A DNA stretch of 64,000 nt from an uncultured bacterium (lineage in GTDB: Bacteria > Cyanobacteriota > Vampirovibrionia > Gastranaerophilales > Gastranaerophilaceae). Numbering within the stretch: position 1 is the stretch's first letter; each line of letters opens with the position of its first letter. Where the stretch lies: assembly GCA_902783835.1 (NCBI GenBank), contig CACZSN010000014.1, forward strand, positions 84,040 through 148,039, read 5' to 3'. A program made the position numbers and the translations under genes. The notes under the pieces were generated by a model. The model did no database searches, was not told the DNA's origin, and was given only the letters and a program-made list of their open reading frames with translations. Below, piece after piece: positions 24,674-34,497 of the stretch.

Positions 24674-26784
24674 TGCAATCCGGCTTAATCTCATTTGACA
24701 TCATCGCAAAAATCAACAGAATTGACCTCGATTTGCGAAAAATTCAAAAAGAATATGCAATTACAAATGACGAACTCTCGAAAGAAGAACTCGTCAGAAT
24801 AATTAAAAATAACGATTTTAAGGTCAAAATCAAATTAAATTGCGATGTGAATAACCTCGTTTCAAAATACCCTACACCTGCCATAATCATCAAAAACGAC
24901 GGCAGTTACTCTGTTTTGTTAAAAGTTAATCAAAAAGATAAAAAGGGTTTAATTTTTGAACCCAACGCAAAAGCTCCGACTGAATTGACATTTGAAGAAT
25001 TGTTCGGTCTTTGCGGAAACAATTTCATCATTCTTTCTCACAAAATTTTTAACGCACAAATAAAATTTGGCTTCAAATGGTTTTTCCAAGAAATTATGAC
25101 CTACAAATTAGTTATTGAGGAAGTCCTTCTTGGCTCTTTCATAGTACAACTTTTCGGACTTATTACACCATTATTTACGCAAGTCATTTTGGACAAAGTT
25201 ATCGTCCACAGAACAATTACTACACTTAACGTTTTAGCCTTTGCATTCGTTGCGGTATGCGTATTTGAACTTCTGTTAAACCTATCAAGAAAATACATTT
25301 TCACCCACACTGTCAGCAAAATCGACTCAAAATTGGGAGCGAAACTTTTCAGACACCTCTTCGCCTTGCCGTTTCCTTACTTTGAAAGTCGAAAAGTCGG
25401 TAACATCATCGCAAGAGTGCGTGAACTTGACCAAATTCGCGATTTTATTACGAACAAATCTGTCAGTGTAATAATAGATGTATTTTTTTCGTTTGTTTTT
25501 GTAATAATGATGCTGTTTTACAGCGTAAAATTAACCTTCATCGTAATCGGATTTGTTGCATTGATTGCAATCCTGTATTTGCTTGTCACACCTGAACTTC
25601 GACGTCGTTTGGAAAATAAATTCCAAATGGGAGCACAATCTAATTCGTATCTTGTCGAGTCCGTAACAGGTGTTCAAACCGTAAAATCGCTTGCAATTGA
25701 AGGCTCAATGCAAAAACATTGGGAAGATTATCTTGGCAATTACGTCAAATCCGGATTTCAACTTTCAAATATGGGAAACTGCTCGTCCGCTATTGCCGGA
25801 ACGCTCCAAAGGCTTATGACTATTGCCATTTTGTATGTCGGGGTAAAATTGGTTATCGAAAATAAACTTACCATCGGGCAGTTAATTGCATTTCAAATGT
25901 TCGCAAACCAGTTCACCGGCCCGATTTTGAGATTGGTAAATCTCTGGAATGAACTCCAACAGGCACTTTTGGGTATAGACAGACTTGGAGATATTTTAAA
26001 TAATCCTATCGAACTTCATTCGCCCAAAGCAATAACATTACCGAAAATCAACGGCAATATAAAGTTTGATAATGTTTCATTCAAATACAATATTTCAACT
26101 CCTAACGTTCTTGAAAAATTTTCTCTTGAAATCAAAGCAGGTACAAAAGTCGGTTTAATCGGACGAAGCGGTAGCGGGAAAAGCACTATTACCAAATTAA
26201 TTCAACGTTTGTATCTCATAAACGAAGGTGCTGTTTATATTGACGGAATTGATATTCGGCACATGAATCCGTATTGGCTAAGACAAAATATCGGTGTGGT
26301 TTTGCAGGAAAGTTATCTTTTTAGCGGCACAATTCGTGAAAATATTGCTATGCCTTTACAAAATGCCCCCATAGAGGGAATTATTCAAGTTGCAAAAATT
26401 GCAGGTGCAGATGAATTTATATCACAACTTCCGGAAGGTTATGAAACAATTGTCGGAGAGCGTGGTTCAACCCTCTCGGGAGGACAAAGACAACGGATTG
26501 CGATTGCCCGGGCTTTAATTACAAATCCCAAAATATTGATTTTTGACGAAGCAACATCAGCATTAGACTATGAATCAGAGAGAGTTATAACGGATAATTT
26601 GGATAAAATTACCAAAAACAGAACTACATTTATCATCGCACACAGGTTATCAACCGTGAAAAATTGCGATATTATCGTTGCACTTGATAAAGGAAAAATT
26701 GTCGAAACAGGAACTCATAAAGAATTAATTGACAAAAAAGGGTATTATTACTCACTCTACACTGCTCAGACAATGACACATTAA
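24673..26784 (+). CDS. HlyB-type ABC exporter with degenerate C39-like domain
   Basis: A 703-aa inner-membrane ATPase of a type I secretion system. The N-terminal 125 residues match a C39-like domain in layout but have no catalytic Cys, as in HlyB-like exporters that bind but do not cut the substrate. A six-TM region follows (about 140-430). The nucleotide-binding domain has Walker A GRSGSGKS near residue 497, LSGGQRQRIAIARAL near 600, Walker B ILIFDEATSALD, and the H-loop in IAHRLST. The start overlaps the tolC stop (TAATG). Confidence 0.94.
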   Translation: MQSGLISFDIIAKINRIDLDLRKIQKEYAITNDELSKEELVRIIKNNDFKVKIKLNCDVNNLVSKYPTPAIIIKNDGSYSVLLKVNQKDKKGLIFEPNAKAPTELTFEELFGLCGNNFIILSHKIFNAQIKFGFKWFFQEIMTYKLVIEEVLLGSFIVQLFGLITPLFTQVILDKVIVHRTITTLNVLAFAFVAVCVFELLLNLSRKYIFTHTVSKIDSKLGAKLFRHLFALPFPYFESRKVGNIIARVRELDQIRDFITNKSVSVIIDVFFSFVFVIMMLFYSVKLTFIVIGFVALIAILYLLVTPELRRRLENKFQMGAQSNSYLVESVTGVQTVKSLAIEGSMQKHWEDYLGNYVKSGFQLSNMGNCSSAIAGTLQRLMTIAILYVGVKLVIENKLTIGQLIAFQMFANQFTGPILRLVNLWNELQQALLGIDRLGDILNNPIELHSPKAITLPKINGNIKFDNVSFKYNISTPNVLEKFSLEIKAGTKVGLIGRSGSGKSTITKLIQRLYLINEGAVYIDGIDIRHMNPYWLRQNIGVVLQESYLFSGTIRENIAMPLQNAPIEGIIQVAKIAGADEFISQLPEGYETIVGERGSTLSGGQRQRIAIARALITNPKILIFDEATSALDYESERVITDNLDKITKNRTTFIIAHRLSTVKNCDIIVALDKGKIVETGTHKELIDKKGYYYSLYTAQTMTH

Positions 26785-26794
26785 GGGAAATAAA

Positions 26795-28150
26795 ATGATA
26801 AAATTTGATTTTGAAAATATTAAAGACAAATGCGATGACGTTGTGAAAAAGATTTTTCAAACGGATGATGCTCACGAGTTTAAACCTGTTTTGTCAGAAA
26901 TCGAGGATGCACCCGTAAGTCCGGTCGGAAGATTGACGTTTTGGATTGTCACGGCAATAATTACATTCACGGTTTTGTGGTTGATTATAGGAAAGGTCGA
27001 TATCGTAGTCAGTGCAAGAGGTATTGTCATTCCGCAAGGAGAAGCTAAAATCATCCAACCTCTTGAAACAGGCATAATCAGTGCTATTCACGTCAAAGAA
27101 GGAGATTTTGTTAAACAAGGACAACCCTTAATCGATATTGACCCCGCTACAACAGCACCTGCTATGGAAGCTGTCAAAGAAAATCTTGCAAATACGAAAT
27201 TAGAAGTCGAAAGGCTCACGGCAGTTCATACAGGACAAAAATTTTCTCCTCAAAATACAGACGGTGATGCAAATTTGCAACAAACTATTTTTGATTTGGA
27301 TAAGCAAGTTCTCGAAACACAACTTCAAATTAAAGACAATGAACTTTCTGCTATTAACGACCAATTATCAAGCACAATGGCTGAAAAACGTACAAACATT
27401 GAATTTTTATCAGATGCAAAAGACAGACTTGCAAGACTTCAAAATGTTTCTGATATTGTTGCAAAAGACGAAATTACAGATGCAAAAAACAAAATGAAGT
27501 CTTATCAAACGGAAATTTCAAAATTGAGCTACAAAATCTCTGAGTTAAACAGTCAAAAAGCGAAAATTTTGAGAGAAAAAACTAATATTTATTCGGATTA
27601 TAAATTTAAAACTGCCCAACAAATTTCGGATAAAACAAAACAGATGAACGAACTTCAGGCATCTGCGGATGAAATAATTTTCAAAAACACGAAACAAACT
27701 CTTGTTGCACCTTGCGACGGATATATCGATAAATTATTTATTCATACCCTTGGCGGGGTTGTAACTCCCGCACAACAACTTATAGCGATGACACCTGCCG
27801 ATATGCCGCTTTTGATAAGAGCTACCGTTTTAAATCAGGATATCGGCTTTGTCAAAGAAGGAATGCCCGTCAGTGTAAAGATTGATACGTTTAACTTTCA
27901 AAAATACGGAATGATTGACGGTCGTGTTTTGACAATATCAAAGAACAGTATTCAAGATGAAAAATTAGGTCCTGTTTACGAAATTTATGTCAAACCTCTT
28001 ACAAAAACCTTAAAAGTTGAGGGAAAAGAAGAAACTATCAGAACAGGAATGTCCCTGACCGCTGAAATCAATGTCGGAAAGCGAAAAATTATCGAGTTCT
28101 TTATTTATCCGTTGATAAAATACCTCGATGAAGGAATGAGTGTAAGATAA
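26795..28150 (+). CDS. HlyD-type membrane fusion protein
   Basis: A 451-aa periplasmic adaptor linking the ABC exporter to the TolC duct. It has a cytoplasmic N-terminus of about 40 residues and one TM helix (LTFWIVTAIITFTVLWLIIG). The split lipoyl domain is visible as PLETGIISAIHVKEGDFVKQGQPL and later LVAPCDGYIDKLFIHTLGG. A long coiled coil lies between the halves, and the beta-barrel end has YGMIDGRVLTIS. It starts 10 nt after the exporter gene and is followed by a strong terminator. No RTX-type or double-glycine cargo is encoded nearby. Confidence 0.93.
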   Translation: MIKFDFENIKDKCDDVVKKIFQTDDAHEFKPVLSEIEDAPVSPVGRLTFWIVTAIITFTVLWLIIGKVDIVVSARGIVIPQGEAKIIQPLETGIISAIHVKEGDFVKQGQPLIDIDPATTAPAMEAVKENLANTKLEVERLTAVHTGQKFSPQNTDGDANLQQTIFDLDKQVLETQLQIKDNELSAINDQLSSTMAEKRTNIEFLSDAKDRLARLQNVSDIVAKDEITDAKNKMKSYQTEISKLSYKISELNSQKAKILREKTNIYSDYKFKTAQQISDKTKQMNELQASADEIIFKNTKQTLVAPCDGYIDKLFIHTLGGVVTPAQQLIAMTPADMPLLIRATVLNQDIGFVKEGMPVSVKIDTFNFQKYGMIDGRVLTISKNSIQDEKLGPVYEIYVKPLTKTLKVEGKEETIRTGMSLTAEINVGKRKIIEFFIYPLIKYLDEGMSVR

Positions 28151-28153
28151 AAT

Positions 28154-28188
28154 AAAAAAGGCTTTGATAAATAATACAAAGCCTTTTT
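28154..28188. terminator. Terminator after the secretion operon
   Basis: AAAAAGGCTTTG pairs with CAAAGCCTTTTT around a 10-nt loop. It can serve both this operon and the convergent GGDEF-EAL gene. Confidence 0.9.
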
Positions 28189-28213
28189 GGTTATTTAAAA
28201 GTTTTTTGCCAAA

Positions 28214-30529
28214 TTATTCCTGACAGATTGAATTTTCACCGGAAAGGAATGTTTTTATGAACATTTTCACATTCAAAGGTTTTCCGTATAAAAATCCTTG
28301 AGCAATTTTGCAGCCTGCATTTTTCAAGAACATAGCCTGTTCGGGAGTTTCGATACCTTCCGCAACCGTTACGATTTTCAACTCGTTTGCCATATCAAGA
28401 ATTTTTCTTACAACAATTTTGCCTTTATCTTCCGCAATTGAGTCACAGATAAATCCTCTGTCCAATTTCAACACGTCTACCGGCAACCTTCTCAACATAT
28501 TTAAAGAGGAATAACCTGTTCCGAAATCGTCCATAGATATTGTGAAACCGAGTGATTTCAATTTATCCATTATTTCCGAAAAATGTTTTTCATTGTTTAA
28601 ACATGCCGATTCCGTTAACTCTAATTCAAGATATTTTGTTTCAATATCATAATCTTTTGTTAATTTTACCAATTCGTCAATAAACGCATCGTTGTTGAGG
28701 TGCAATCTTGAAACGTTGACGGACACGGGGAATAAACGTTCTCCTGCTTTTTTGCGATTTGATAAAAATTCACAAGCTTGTCGCCACATTTCCTTATCGA
28801 GTTTAATAACAAATCCGTTTTTCTCAAAAACAGGAATGAAATTTATCGGAGGAATGATTCCTTTGTTCGGATGAATCCATCTGACAAGAGCTTCCGCACC
28901 GACGATTTCCATAGTTTGCATATCAAATTTCGGTTGCAAATACATCTTAAATTCATGATTTTCAAGTGCCTTATCCATCTCATCTTCAATTTCCTTATCT
29001 TGCAATAAGTGAGAACGGATTTCATCATCATAAAATTTATAAATTTGCGTCACATCGTCACGGTGAGAACGTTTTGCAAGTGATGCTCTGTCACACATTT
29101 GTGCAATCGGTACTGATTTATCATTTATTAAATAAATACCGAACGCGATTGATAATTTTGCAATAACTTTTGTTTCCGTATTGGAAATTAATTTTCGCAT
29201 AACTTCTTCGTTATACTTGTCAATTTCTTCGGCAATTTTATTTACAAAATATTTGATAATAAAATCTTCCTTGTCATATCTGTATAAAATGACATAAGTT
29301 GCGGCAAAATCTCTTGCACAAACACTTCCTCTCGAAAGATTTCTTTTTAAAATTTGATATACATCTTTCAAAATTTTATTGGCTCTTTTATAACCGTAAA
29401 GTTCATTAATCGCCTTAAATTTAGTAATATCAAATGATATCATGGCATAATTTTTGTCGGGATATTCTTTCAAAAGTTCCGTGGCATCGAGCGTAAACTT
29501 AGCCTTATTAGCACCCAATGTAACTTCATCCGTAAATGCTACTTTATAAATTGTTTCTTCGTTTTCTCTGTATAATTTGTGAGTATATTTCATCAAACTA
29601 ATCAATACCGCACCAAAAATCAACACGATAAAGGCAATTACCCACAAAAGCTGATTTACGTGATACATCAAAACAGAATAAGGAACATCCGTTAAAACAA
29701 AATCTTGAGTATCACCAATTCTTGCATATGCGGCAACAAAGATTTTTCCGAAAACACCTCTGAACCAGAACGTACCGCTGTCTTTCGTCTTCAAATCCTG
29801 TTGAATTTGTTCTTTTGTTTTTCCAAGATAATCTAACGGTAATTCAAAGAAATTGTCACAAGAATGAACTTCATTTGGAGATTTATAAATATAATCGCCA
29901 TCTTGAGCTATAACGTGAGTAAAAGCTTCTCCGTTATAATCGTTAATTCTGATAATTTTTTTGAAAACATCAGAATCGATTTGGGACCCCATAACTCCTT
30001 TAACCGTGCCATTGGGGGCGAAAACCGGAACATAGTAACTATTTACAAAGCCGGAACGAGATTCCGGAGCTTCGATTGTTTCAGCAAAACAAGGCTTTCC
30101 GCTCATCGCAACATCAAAACAATCTTCGTTTGCAAAGTCTACAAAAGGTAATCTTCCGGCTTTTTCTTCAACACTGACACCTTTACCGTCAGGATAAGAA
30201 AAGCCGAGACGATGATATTTTTCATTTTTGACCTGTTTACCGAGATATCTTATAACATCTTGTTCGGAATATGTTGCGGTATAAGCTGATAAATTTGCCG
30301 CCAAAAGTTTTAAATCATCAAAATCCGCCTTAACACGACCTTTTAAATTCGATGCCGTTTGCATAACATTTTGCTTCAAATAAGATTCAGCCGCTGCTCT
30401 TTCAAAGGTCAATATAAATTCTGTAAAACCAACTGCTATTACAACTAATACAACCGTAAAAATCATCACAAATTTATACAGTTTTTTGATTTGAACTTCT
30501 TTATCGGAATGAAATTTAAATTCAGCCAT
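28214..30529 (-). CDS. dCache sensor with degenerate GGDEF and intact EAL domains
   Basis: A 771-aa inner-membrane protein. Two TMs (about 20-40 and 290-310) enclose a periplasmic dCache-type sensor. The GGDEF domain is degenerate: the signature position reads RDFAAT near residue 406. The EAL domain keeps its catalytic set: GAEALVRW near 548, ELTESACLNN, DDFGTGYSSL, LKLDRGFI, and VAEGIETPEQ. It is therefore expected to hydrolyse cyclic di-GMP under control of an extracellular ligand, with the GGDEF part perhaps binding GTP. SD AAAAGGGGAA precedes the ATG. It is monocistronic. Confidence 0.9.
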   Translation of the reverse strand: MAEFKFHSDKEVQIKKLYKFVMIFTVVLVVIAVGFTEFILTFERAAAESYLKQNVMQTASNLKGRVKADFDDLKLLAANLSAYTATYSEQDVIRYLGKQVKNEKYHRLGFSYPDGKGVSVEEKAGRLPFVDFANEDCFDVAMSGKPCFAETIEAPESRSGFVNSYYVPVFAPNGTVKGVMGSQIDSDVFKKIIRINDYNGEAFTHVIAQDGDYIYKSPNEVHSCDNFFELPLDYLGKTKEQIQQDLKTKDSGTFWFRGVFGKIFVAAYARIGDTQDFVLTDVPYSVLMYHVNQLLWVIAFIVLIFGAVLISLMKYTHKLYRENEETIYKVAFTDEVTLGANKAKFTLDATELLKEYPDKNYAMISFDITKFKAINELYGYKRANKILKDVYQILKRNLSRGSVCARDFAATYVILYRYDKEDFIIKYFVNKIAEEIDKYNEEVMRKLISNTETKVIAKLSIAFGIYLINDKSVPIAQMCDRASLAKRSHRDDVTQIYKFYDDEIRSHLLQDKEIEDEMDKALENHEFKMYLQPKFDMQTMEIVGAEALVRWIHPNKGIIPPINFIPVFEKNGFVIKLDKEMWRQACEFLSNRKKAGERLFPVSVNVSRLHLNNDAFIDELVKLTKDYDIETKYLELELTESACLNNEKHFSEIMDKLKSLGFTISMDDFGTGYSSLNMLRRLPVDVLKLDRGFICDSIAEDKGKIVVRKILDMANELKIVTVAEGIETPEQAMFLKNAGCKIAQGFLYGKPLNVKMFIKTFLSGENSICQE

Positions 30530-30697
30530 AACTATTCCCCTTTTATAGTAATAATTGTATGATTTATGAAAGTAATTTGCAATAAAAAACGGTAATCCGA
30601 CATTTTTTCGCTCAAATTTGTTACATAATTACATATTTATAATATTTTGTACTGAGTAATTTTCGTGATAAAATATCTTTAAATTTAAGGAAAAAAA

Positions 30698-31630
30698 ATG
30701 ACAAAATTTGCAGTAAAATTATTAAAAAATAAATATTATCCGCTTCAAATTCCAGATACTGTTGAAGTTGAGCATGGAAAATATGTTCTTGTCAGAACAG
30801 AAAAAGGAGAAGAAGCAGCAAAAGTTTTTGCCGTTTCTCCGCAAATTACGGCAATTTGGGATAAATATAAACCCGAAACTTTACCTGTTATCAAGGTTTT
30901 GAATGCGGAAGAAGAAAAATATCTCGATAAATTACGCGATGAAGAAAACGAAGCATATAAAATTTGTCAGGATTTAATTCAAAAACAACATCTCGTTATG
31001 AACCTTGTAGATTGCAAATACACTTTCGATAAAAGAAAAATTTCTTTTTATTACACAGCTCCGGACAGAGTTGATTTCAGAAATTTATTGAAAGAATTAA
31101 CACAAATTTTCAAACGGGTAAGAATTGATTTAAGACACATAGGTGTTCGTGATGAAACGGCTTTGTGTCAAGGTTGCGGACTTTGCGGACAACCGTATTG
31201 CTGTTGCCAATTTAAAAGACAATTTGAGTCTATCAACATAAAACTTGCTCGGGACCAAGGTATGCCGATAACTTTAGGTAAAATTTCCGGAACTTGCGGA
31301 AGATTGCTTTGTTGTTTAAATTATGAATATTCAAACTACGTTGAAGCAGCAAAACAAATGACTCCTGTCGGTTCAGGTGTAATTACTCCCGACGGTCTCG
31401 GTGCCGTTGAATCGGTAAATCTCTTAAGCGGCAAAATCACCGTAAAACTTCAAGACGGTAAAACAAAAGAATTTATGCGTGATGAAGTCGAAATGGTTGA
31501 TGCGGATTTGAACATCAAAATTGATAAACGCAAAAACCAAATTATCGCCGATGAAGAAGATGAACCTGTTTCAAACGCTGATATCAAACAACTTGAGGAC
31601 AACAGAAACAGTTCGACGGGCAATATTTAA
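30698..31630 (+). CDS. ricT: PSP1-domain protein (RicT/YaaT family)
   Basis: A 310-aa protein with the PSP1 pattern (VEHGKYVLVRTEKGEEAAKVF, KRVRIDLRHIGVRDETALCQGCGLCG). Its cysteine cluster QPYCCCQF...GTCGRLLCCLNYE matches RicT/YaaT. In Bacillus, RicT joins RicA and RicF in an [4Fe-4S]-containing complex that promotes RNase Y-dependent RNA maturation. The cluster Cys residues are present here; no ricA or ricF homologue is seen in the window. SD TAAGGA precedes the ATG. Confidence 0.88.
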   Translation: MTKFAVKLLKNKYYPLQIPDTVEVEHGKYVLVRTEKGEEAAKVFAVSPQITAIWDKYKPETLPVIKVLNAEEEKYLDKLRDEENEAYKICQDLIQKQHLVMNLVDCKYTFDKRKISFYYTAPDRVDFRNLLKELTQIFKRVRIDLRHIGVRDETALCQGCGLCGQPYCCCQFKRQFESINIKLARDQGMPITLGKISGTCGRLLCCLNYEYSNYVEAAKQMTPVGSGVITPDGLGAVESVNLLSGKITVKLQDGKTKEFMRDEVEMVDADLNIKIDKRKNQIIADEEDEPVSNADIKQLEDNRNSSTGNI

Positions 31631-31636
31631 ACAAAC

Positions 31637-31669
31637 AAAAAAGGTATCAAAAAAACGATACCTTTTTTT
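31637..31669. terminator. Bidirectional terminator
   Basis: AAAAAAGGTATC and GATACCTTTTTT pair around an 8-nt A-rich loop between convergent ricT and the histidine kinase gene. Confidence 0.88.
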
Positions 31670-31674
31670 ATTGG

Positions 31675-32670
31675 TTAAACTTTTTCAATACAAACAGAAA
31701 AAACAGTCAGACCGTCTTTTGATTTAACATCAATTTTTCCTCCGTGAGCGGTTACTATTTTATTTGCACAATAAAGACCCAATCCCGTACTGAGTTGCTG
31801 AAATTTGTTAATTCCTGAATAGTATTTTTCAAAAATCAATTTTGTTTCATCCTCGTTAATCGTATCACCGTAATTTGCAACAGTGATATAAATATTGTCA
31901 TCGTCTGAGTACATTTTTAATGTTACATCCGTATCTTTATAAGCATATTTCGAGGCATTTATGAGCAAATTGTGCAATACTCTTTTGAAATTAAGCAAAT
32001 CAATTTGTGCAAAAACTTTTTCATCTTGAATATCACAAATCGGAGATTGATTTTTAGGGTTAAAAATCGGAGAAAGTTCATCAAAAATATCGCGGACAAA
32101 TGAATTTATTTCTGTTTTTTCTTTTTCCAAAACAATTTCATTCGATTGATATTTATATGTTTGTTGCAACATTTCCGAAAGTTCTATCAATTCTTTATCG
32201 GACTTTTTCATCATTTCAAGAACTTCTTTTTGAGACGGAGAAATTTCCCCAAACATACCGTCAATAAACATATTTATAGCATTCAACTCTGCAATTACCG
32301 GTGTTTTCAAATCGTGCGTCAATGCGGCAACAAAATCATCTTTAAATTGCTGAGATTCTTTTTCTTGTTCAATCATAACTTCAAGAGATTTATTTTTTTC
32401 CGTCAATAAATGTTTGTATTCCTGAAGCATCATTTCTCTGTCCGACAGAGCTTCAATTAATTTTTCGGAAGCTTGTTTTATTTTTTCGTTTTTAAAAGTT
32501 TCAAGATTTACGTTCAATTGCCCATAACGCAATTGTCTCAACAACTTCAAGATTTGAGTTTCAATGCTTTCAATAGAATTCGTCAATTTCTGCGATTTGT
32601 AATAAAAAATCGCACTGATTGCACACAGAATGATAACCAAACAAAATAAAATAATAATCGTAATTTTCAT
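31675..32670 (-). CDS. Orphan sensor histidine kinase
   Basis: A 331-aa protein with a single N-terminal TM (residues 3-24), a coiled-coil linker, a HisKA domain with phospho-acceptor H119 in ALTHDLKTP, and an HATPase domain. The N box is LHNLLINASKYAYK, and the G boxes are less canonical (NYGDTINEDE; STGLGLYCANKIV). No periplasmic sensor is present and no response regulator is adjacent. The promoter TTGACT-17-TATGCT ends 11 nt before the ATG, so the message would have a leader of about 4 nt and no Shine-Dalgarno. Confidence 0.88.
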   Translation of the reverse strand: MKITIIILFCLVIILCAISAIFYYKSQKLTNSIESIETQILKLLRQLRYGQLNVNLETFKNEKIKQASEKLIEALSDREMMLQEYKHLLTEKNKSLEVMIEQEKESQQFKDDFVAALTHDLKTPVIAELNAINMFIDGMFGEISPSQKEVLEMMKKSDKELIELSEMLQQTYKYQSNEIVLEKEKTEINSFVRDIFDELSPIFNPKNQSPICDIQDEKVFAQIDLLNFKRVLHNLLINASKYAYKDTDVTLKMYSDDDNIYITVANYGDTINEDETKLIFEKYYSGINKFQQLSTGLGLYCANKIVTAHGGKIDVKSKDGLTVFSVCIEKV

Positions 32671-32761
32671 AACAAAAATTTAGCATAAAATAACTGTAAC
32701 TTAAAGTCAAAAAACAATTTACAATTTGACATGTACAATTTGCTGAAAAAATCATTTGCAT

Positions 32762-32790
32762 AAAAAAAACGGCGACATAAAGCCGCCGTC
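32762..32790 (-). terminator. Terminator of the rpsB-tsf operon
   Basis: On the minus strand, ACGGCG and CGCCGT pair around a 9-nt loop and are followed by eight Ts. Confidence 0.85.
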
Positions 32791-32809
32791 AATTTTTTCT
32801 CAGAAAAGA

Positions 32810-33673
32810 TTAACCCTTCATTTGGTTAGCAACTTCTTCTGCGAAGTTGTCGTTTCTCTTTTCCAAACCTTCGCCCAATACCCAACGAGTGAATGATTTG
32901 ATGGCGAAGTGACCGTTGATGTAGTCTGCGATTGTAACATCAGGGTTCTTGATGAACGGTTGTTCAACGAGACATTTTTGAGCCATGAGTTTGTTAACTC
33001 TGCCTTCAACGATTTTTGCTCTGATGTTTTCAGGTTTCTTCGCAAGGTCTTCTTTACCCATTTCAATACGAGTTTCTTCATCAATAACTGCTTGAGGAAT
33101 TTCGTTTCTTGAAACGAATTCGGGAGCTGCACTTGCGATGTGGAGACATACATCTTTTTGAACTGCTTCATCAGCCTTGTCTGTATTCATAAGAACACCG
33201 ATTTTGCCGTTGTGAATATAAGTTGCAGGGCAACCTTCAACACGGATAAATCTTCTGACTGTGATTTTTTCGCCGATTTTTGCAATTTTTTCTTTGATTT
33301 TGTCTTCAACCTTCATGTTGCAGCAAGGGCAAGTTGATGCGAGTAATGCGTCAACGTCAGCCGGATTTGCTTTAACAACTTGTTTTGCAAGATTTTCAGT
33401 GAGTTCTTTGAATTCGGGGTTTTTTGCAACGAAGTCTGTTTCACAGTTAACTTCAATCATTGCACCAACACCGTCTTCAATGTAAGACGCAACAAGACCT
33501 TCAGCAGCGATTCTTGACATTTTCTTGTCTGCAGAAGCGATACCTTTTTGTCTTAAAAATTCCATAGCCTTTTCCATATCACCGTCAGTTTCGGTCAAGG
33601 CTTTCTTAGCGTCCATAATTCCTGCTCCGGTTTTTTCACGGAGTTCTTTTACTTGTGCTGCTGTAATTGCCAT
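32810..33673 (-). CDS. tsf: Elongation factor Ts
   Basis: A 287-aa guanine-nucleotide exchange factor for EF-Tu. The N-terminal UBA-like domain and TDFVAKN core are canonical: KELREKTGAGIMDAKKAL at residues 9-26 and EVNCETDFVAKN near 73-84. A CPCC motif (in LLASTCPCCNMKVED, about residues 112-118) replaces the usual loop of this region. SD AAAGGAAC precedes the ATG. It is 21 nt downstream of rpsB in the conserved rpsB-tsf order. Confidence 0.96.
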   Translation of the reverse strand: MAITAAQVKELREKTGAGIMDAKKALTETDGDMEKAMEFLRQKGIASADKKMSRIAAEGLVASYIEDGVGAMIEVNCETDFVAKNPEFKELTENLAKQVVKANPADVDALLASTCPCCNMKVEDKIKEKIAKIGEKITVRRFIRVEGCPATYIHNGKIGVLMNTDKADEAVQKDVCLHIASAAPEFVSRNEIPQAVIDEETRIEMGKEDLAKKPENIRAKIVEGRVNKLMAQKCLVEQPFIKNPDVTIADYINGHFAIKSFTRWVLGEGLEKRNDNFAEEVANQMKG

Positions 33674-33694
33674 TTGTGTTGTTCCTTTCGAGCC

Positions 33695-34474
33695 TTATTC
33701 TACTGTTGCAGGTTCTTCTGCTTTTTCTTCAACACCTGCGTCTTTTGCAGTTACGGCATCAACTTTTTCAGTTGCTGCTGCTTTGTTTTCACGAAGCTTT
33801 TTGCCTTCTTCAACTGCATCTGCAAGTTTTGAAACGATAAGTTTGATTGAACGGATAGCGTCATCGTTACCCGGAATTACACAATCAATTCCGTCAGGAT
33901 CAGCATTTGTATCAGCAAGACAAATAACAGGAATGTTCAATTTGTTTGCTTCTTTAATTGCAATAAGTTCTTTCTTTTGGTCGATTACAACCAACAAATC
34001 GGGCATGCCTCTCATTTCTTTGATACCGCCTAATGATTTGCTTAATTTATCGAGTTCTTTACTCTTTTGTGCAACTTCTTTTTTCGGCAATTTTTGTACG
34101 TTTTCCGATGCCATGAATTCTTCAGTTTCGATAAGCTTTTTAATTCTTGTTCTGATTGTTTCATAGTTTGTCATCATACCGCCAAGCCATCTGCGGTTAA
34201 CGTAGTAAGCACCTACTCTTGTTGCTTCTTCTGCAACAACGTCTGCTGCTTGTTTTTTTGTACCTACGAAAACAACGTTCTTTCCTTTTGCTGCATAATC
34301 TCTAACCATAGCGTATGCAGAATCTAATTGTTCTGTTGTTTTTCTGAGGTCTAAGATGTAAATTCCGTTTCTTGCACCGTAAATATACGGTTTCATTTTA
34401 GGGTTCCATCTTTGTGTTTGGTGTCCGAAGTGAACGCCTGCGTCTAATAATTCGATCATTGATGCTACCGGCAT
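33695..34474 (-). CDS. rpsB: 30S ribosomal protein S2
   Basis: A 259-aa protein with S2 signatures: [23 protein letters not shown] near residues 4-26, [25 protein letters not shown] near 93-105, and [25 protein letters not shown]. The C-terminal extension is Ala/Glu-rich and variable, as is usual in S2. SD AAAGGAGAA precedes the ATG. It is the first gene of an operon with tsf. A leader of about 95 nt with a 20-codon ORF separates it from its predicted promoter. Confidence 0.97.
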   Translation of the reverse strand: MPVASMIELLDAGVHFGHQTQRWNPKMKPYIYGARNGIYILDLRKTTEQLDSAYAMVRDYAAKGKNVVFVGTKKQAADVVAEEATRVGAYYVNRRWLGGMMTNYETIRTRIKKLIETEEFMASENVQKLPKKEVAQKSKELDKLSKSLGGIKEMRGMPDLLVVIDQKKELIAIKEANKLNIPVICLADTNADPDGIDCVIPGNDDAIRSIKLIVSKLADAVEEGKKLRENKAAATEKVDAVTAKDAGVEEKAEEPATVE

Positions 34475-34497
34475 CGTGGTTCTCCTTTTTTTATCTG

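Noticed and set aside
24673..25050. Active C39 peptidase domain cleaving double-glycine leaders
   Set aside because: No catalytic Cys in the expected N-terminal position; the domain fits the degenerate HlyB type.
33525..34166. Long plus-strand ORF across tsf and rpsB
   Set aside because: It is antisense to two certain genes, Ser/Ala/Phe-rich as expected for a codon-bias shadow, and has no ribosome site or family match.
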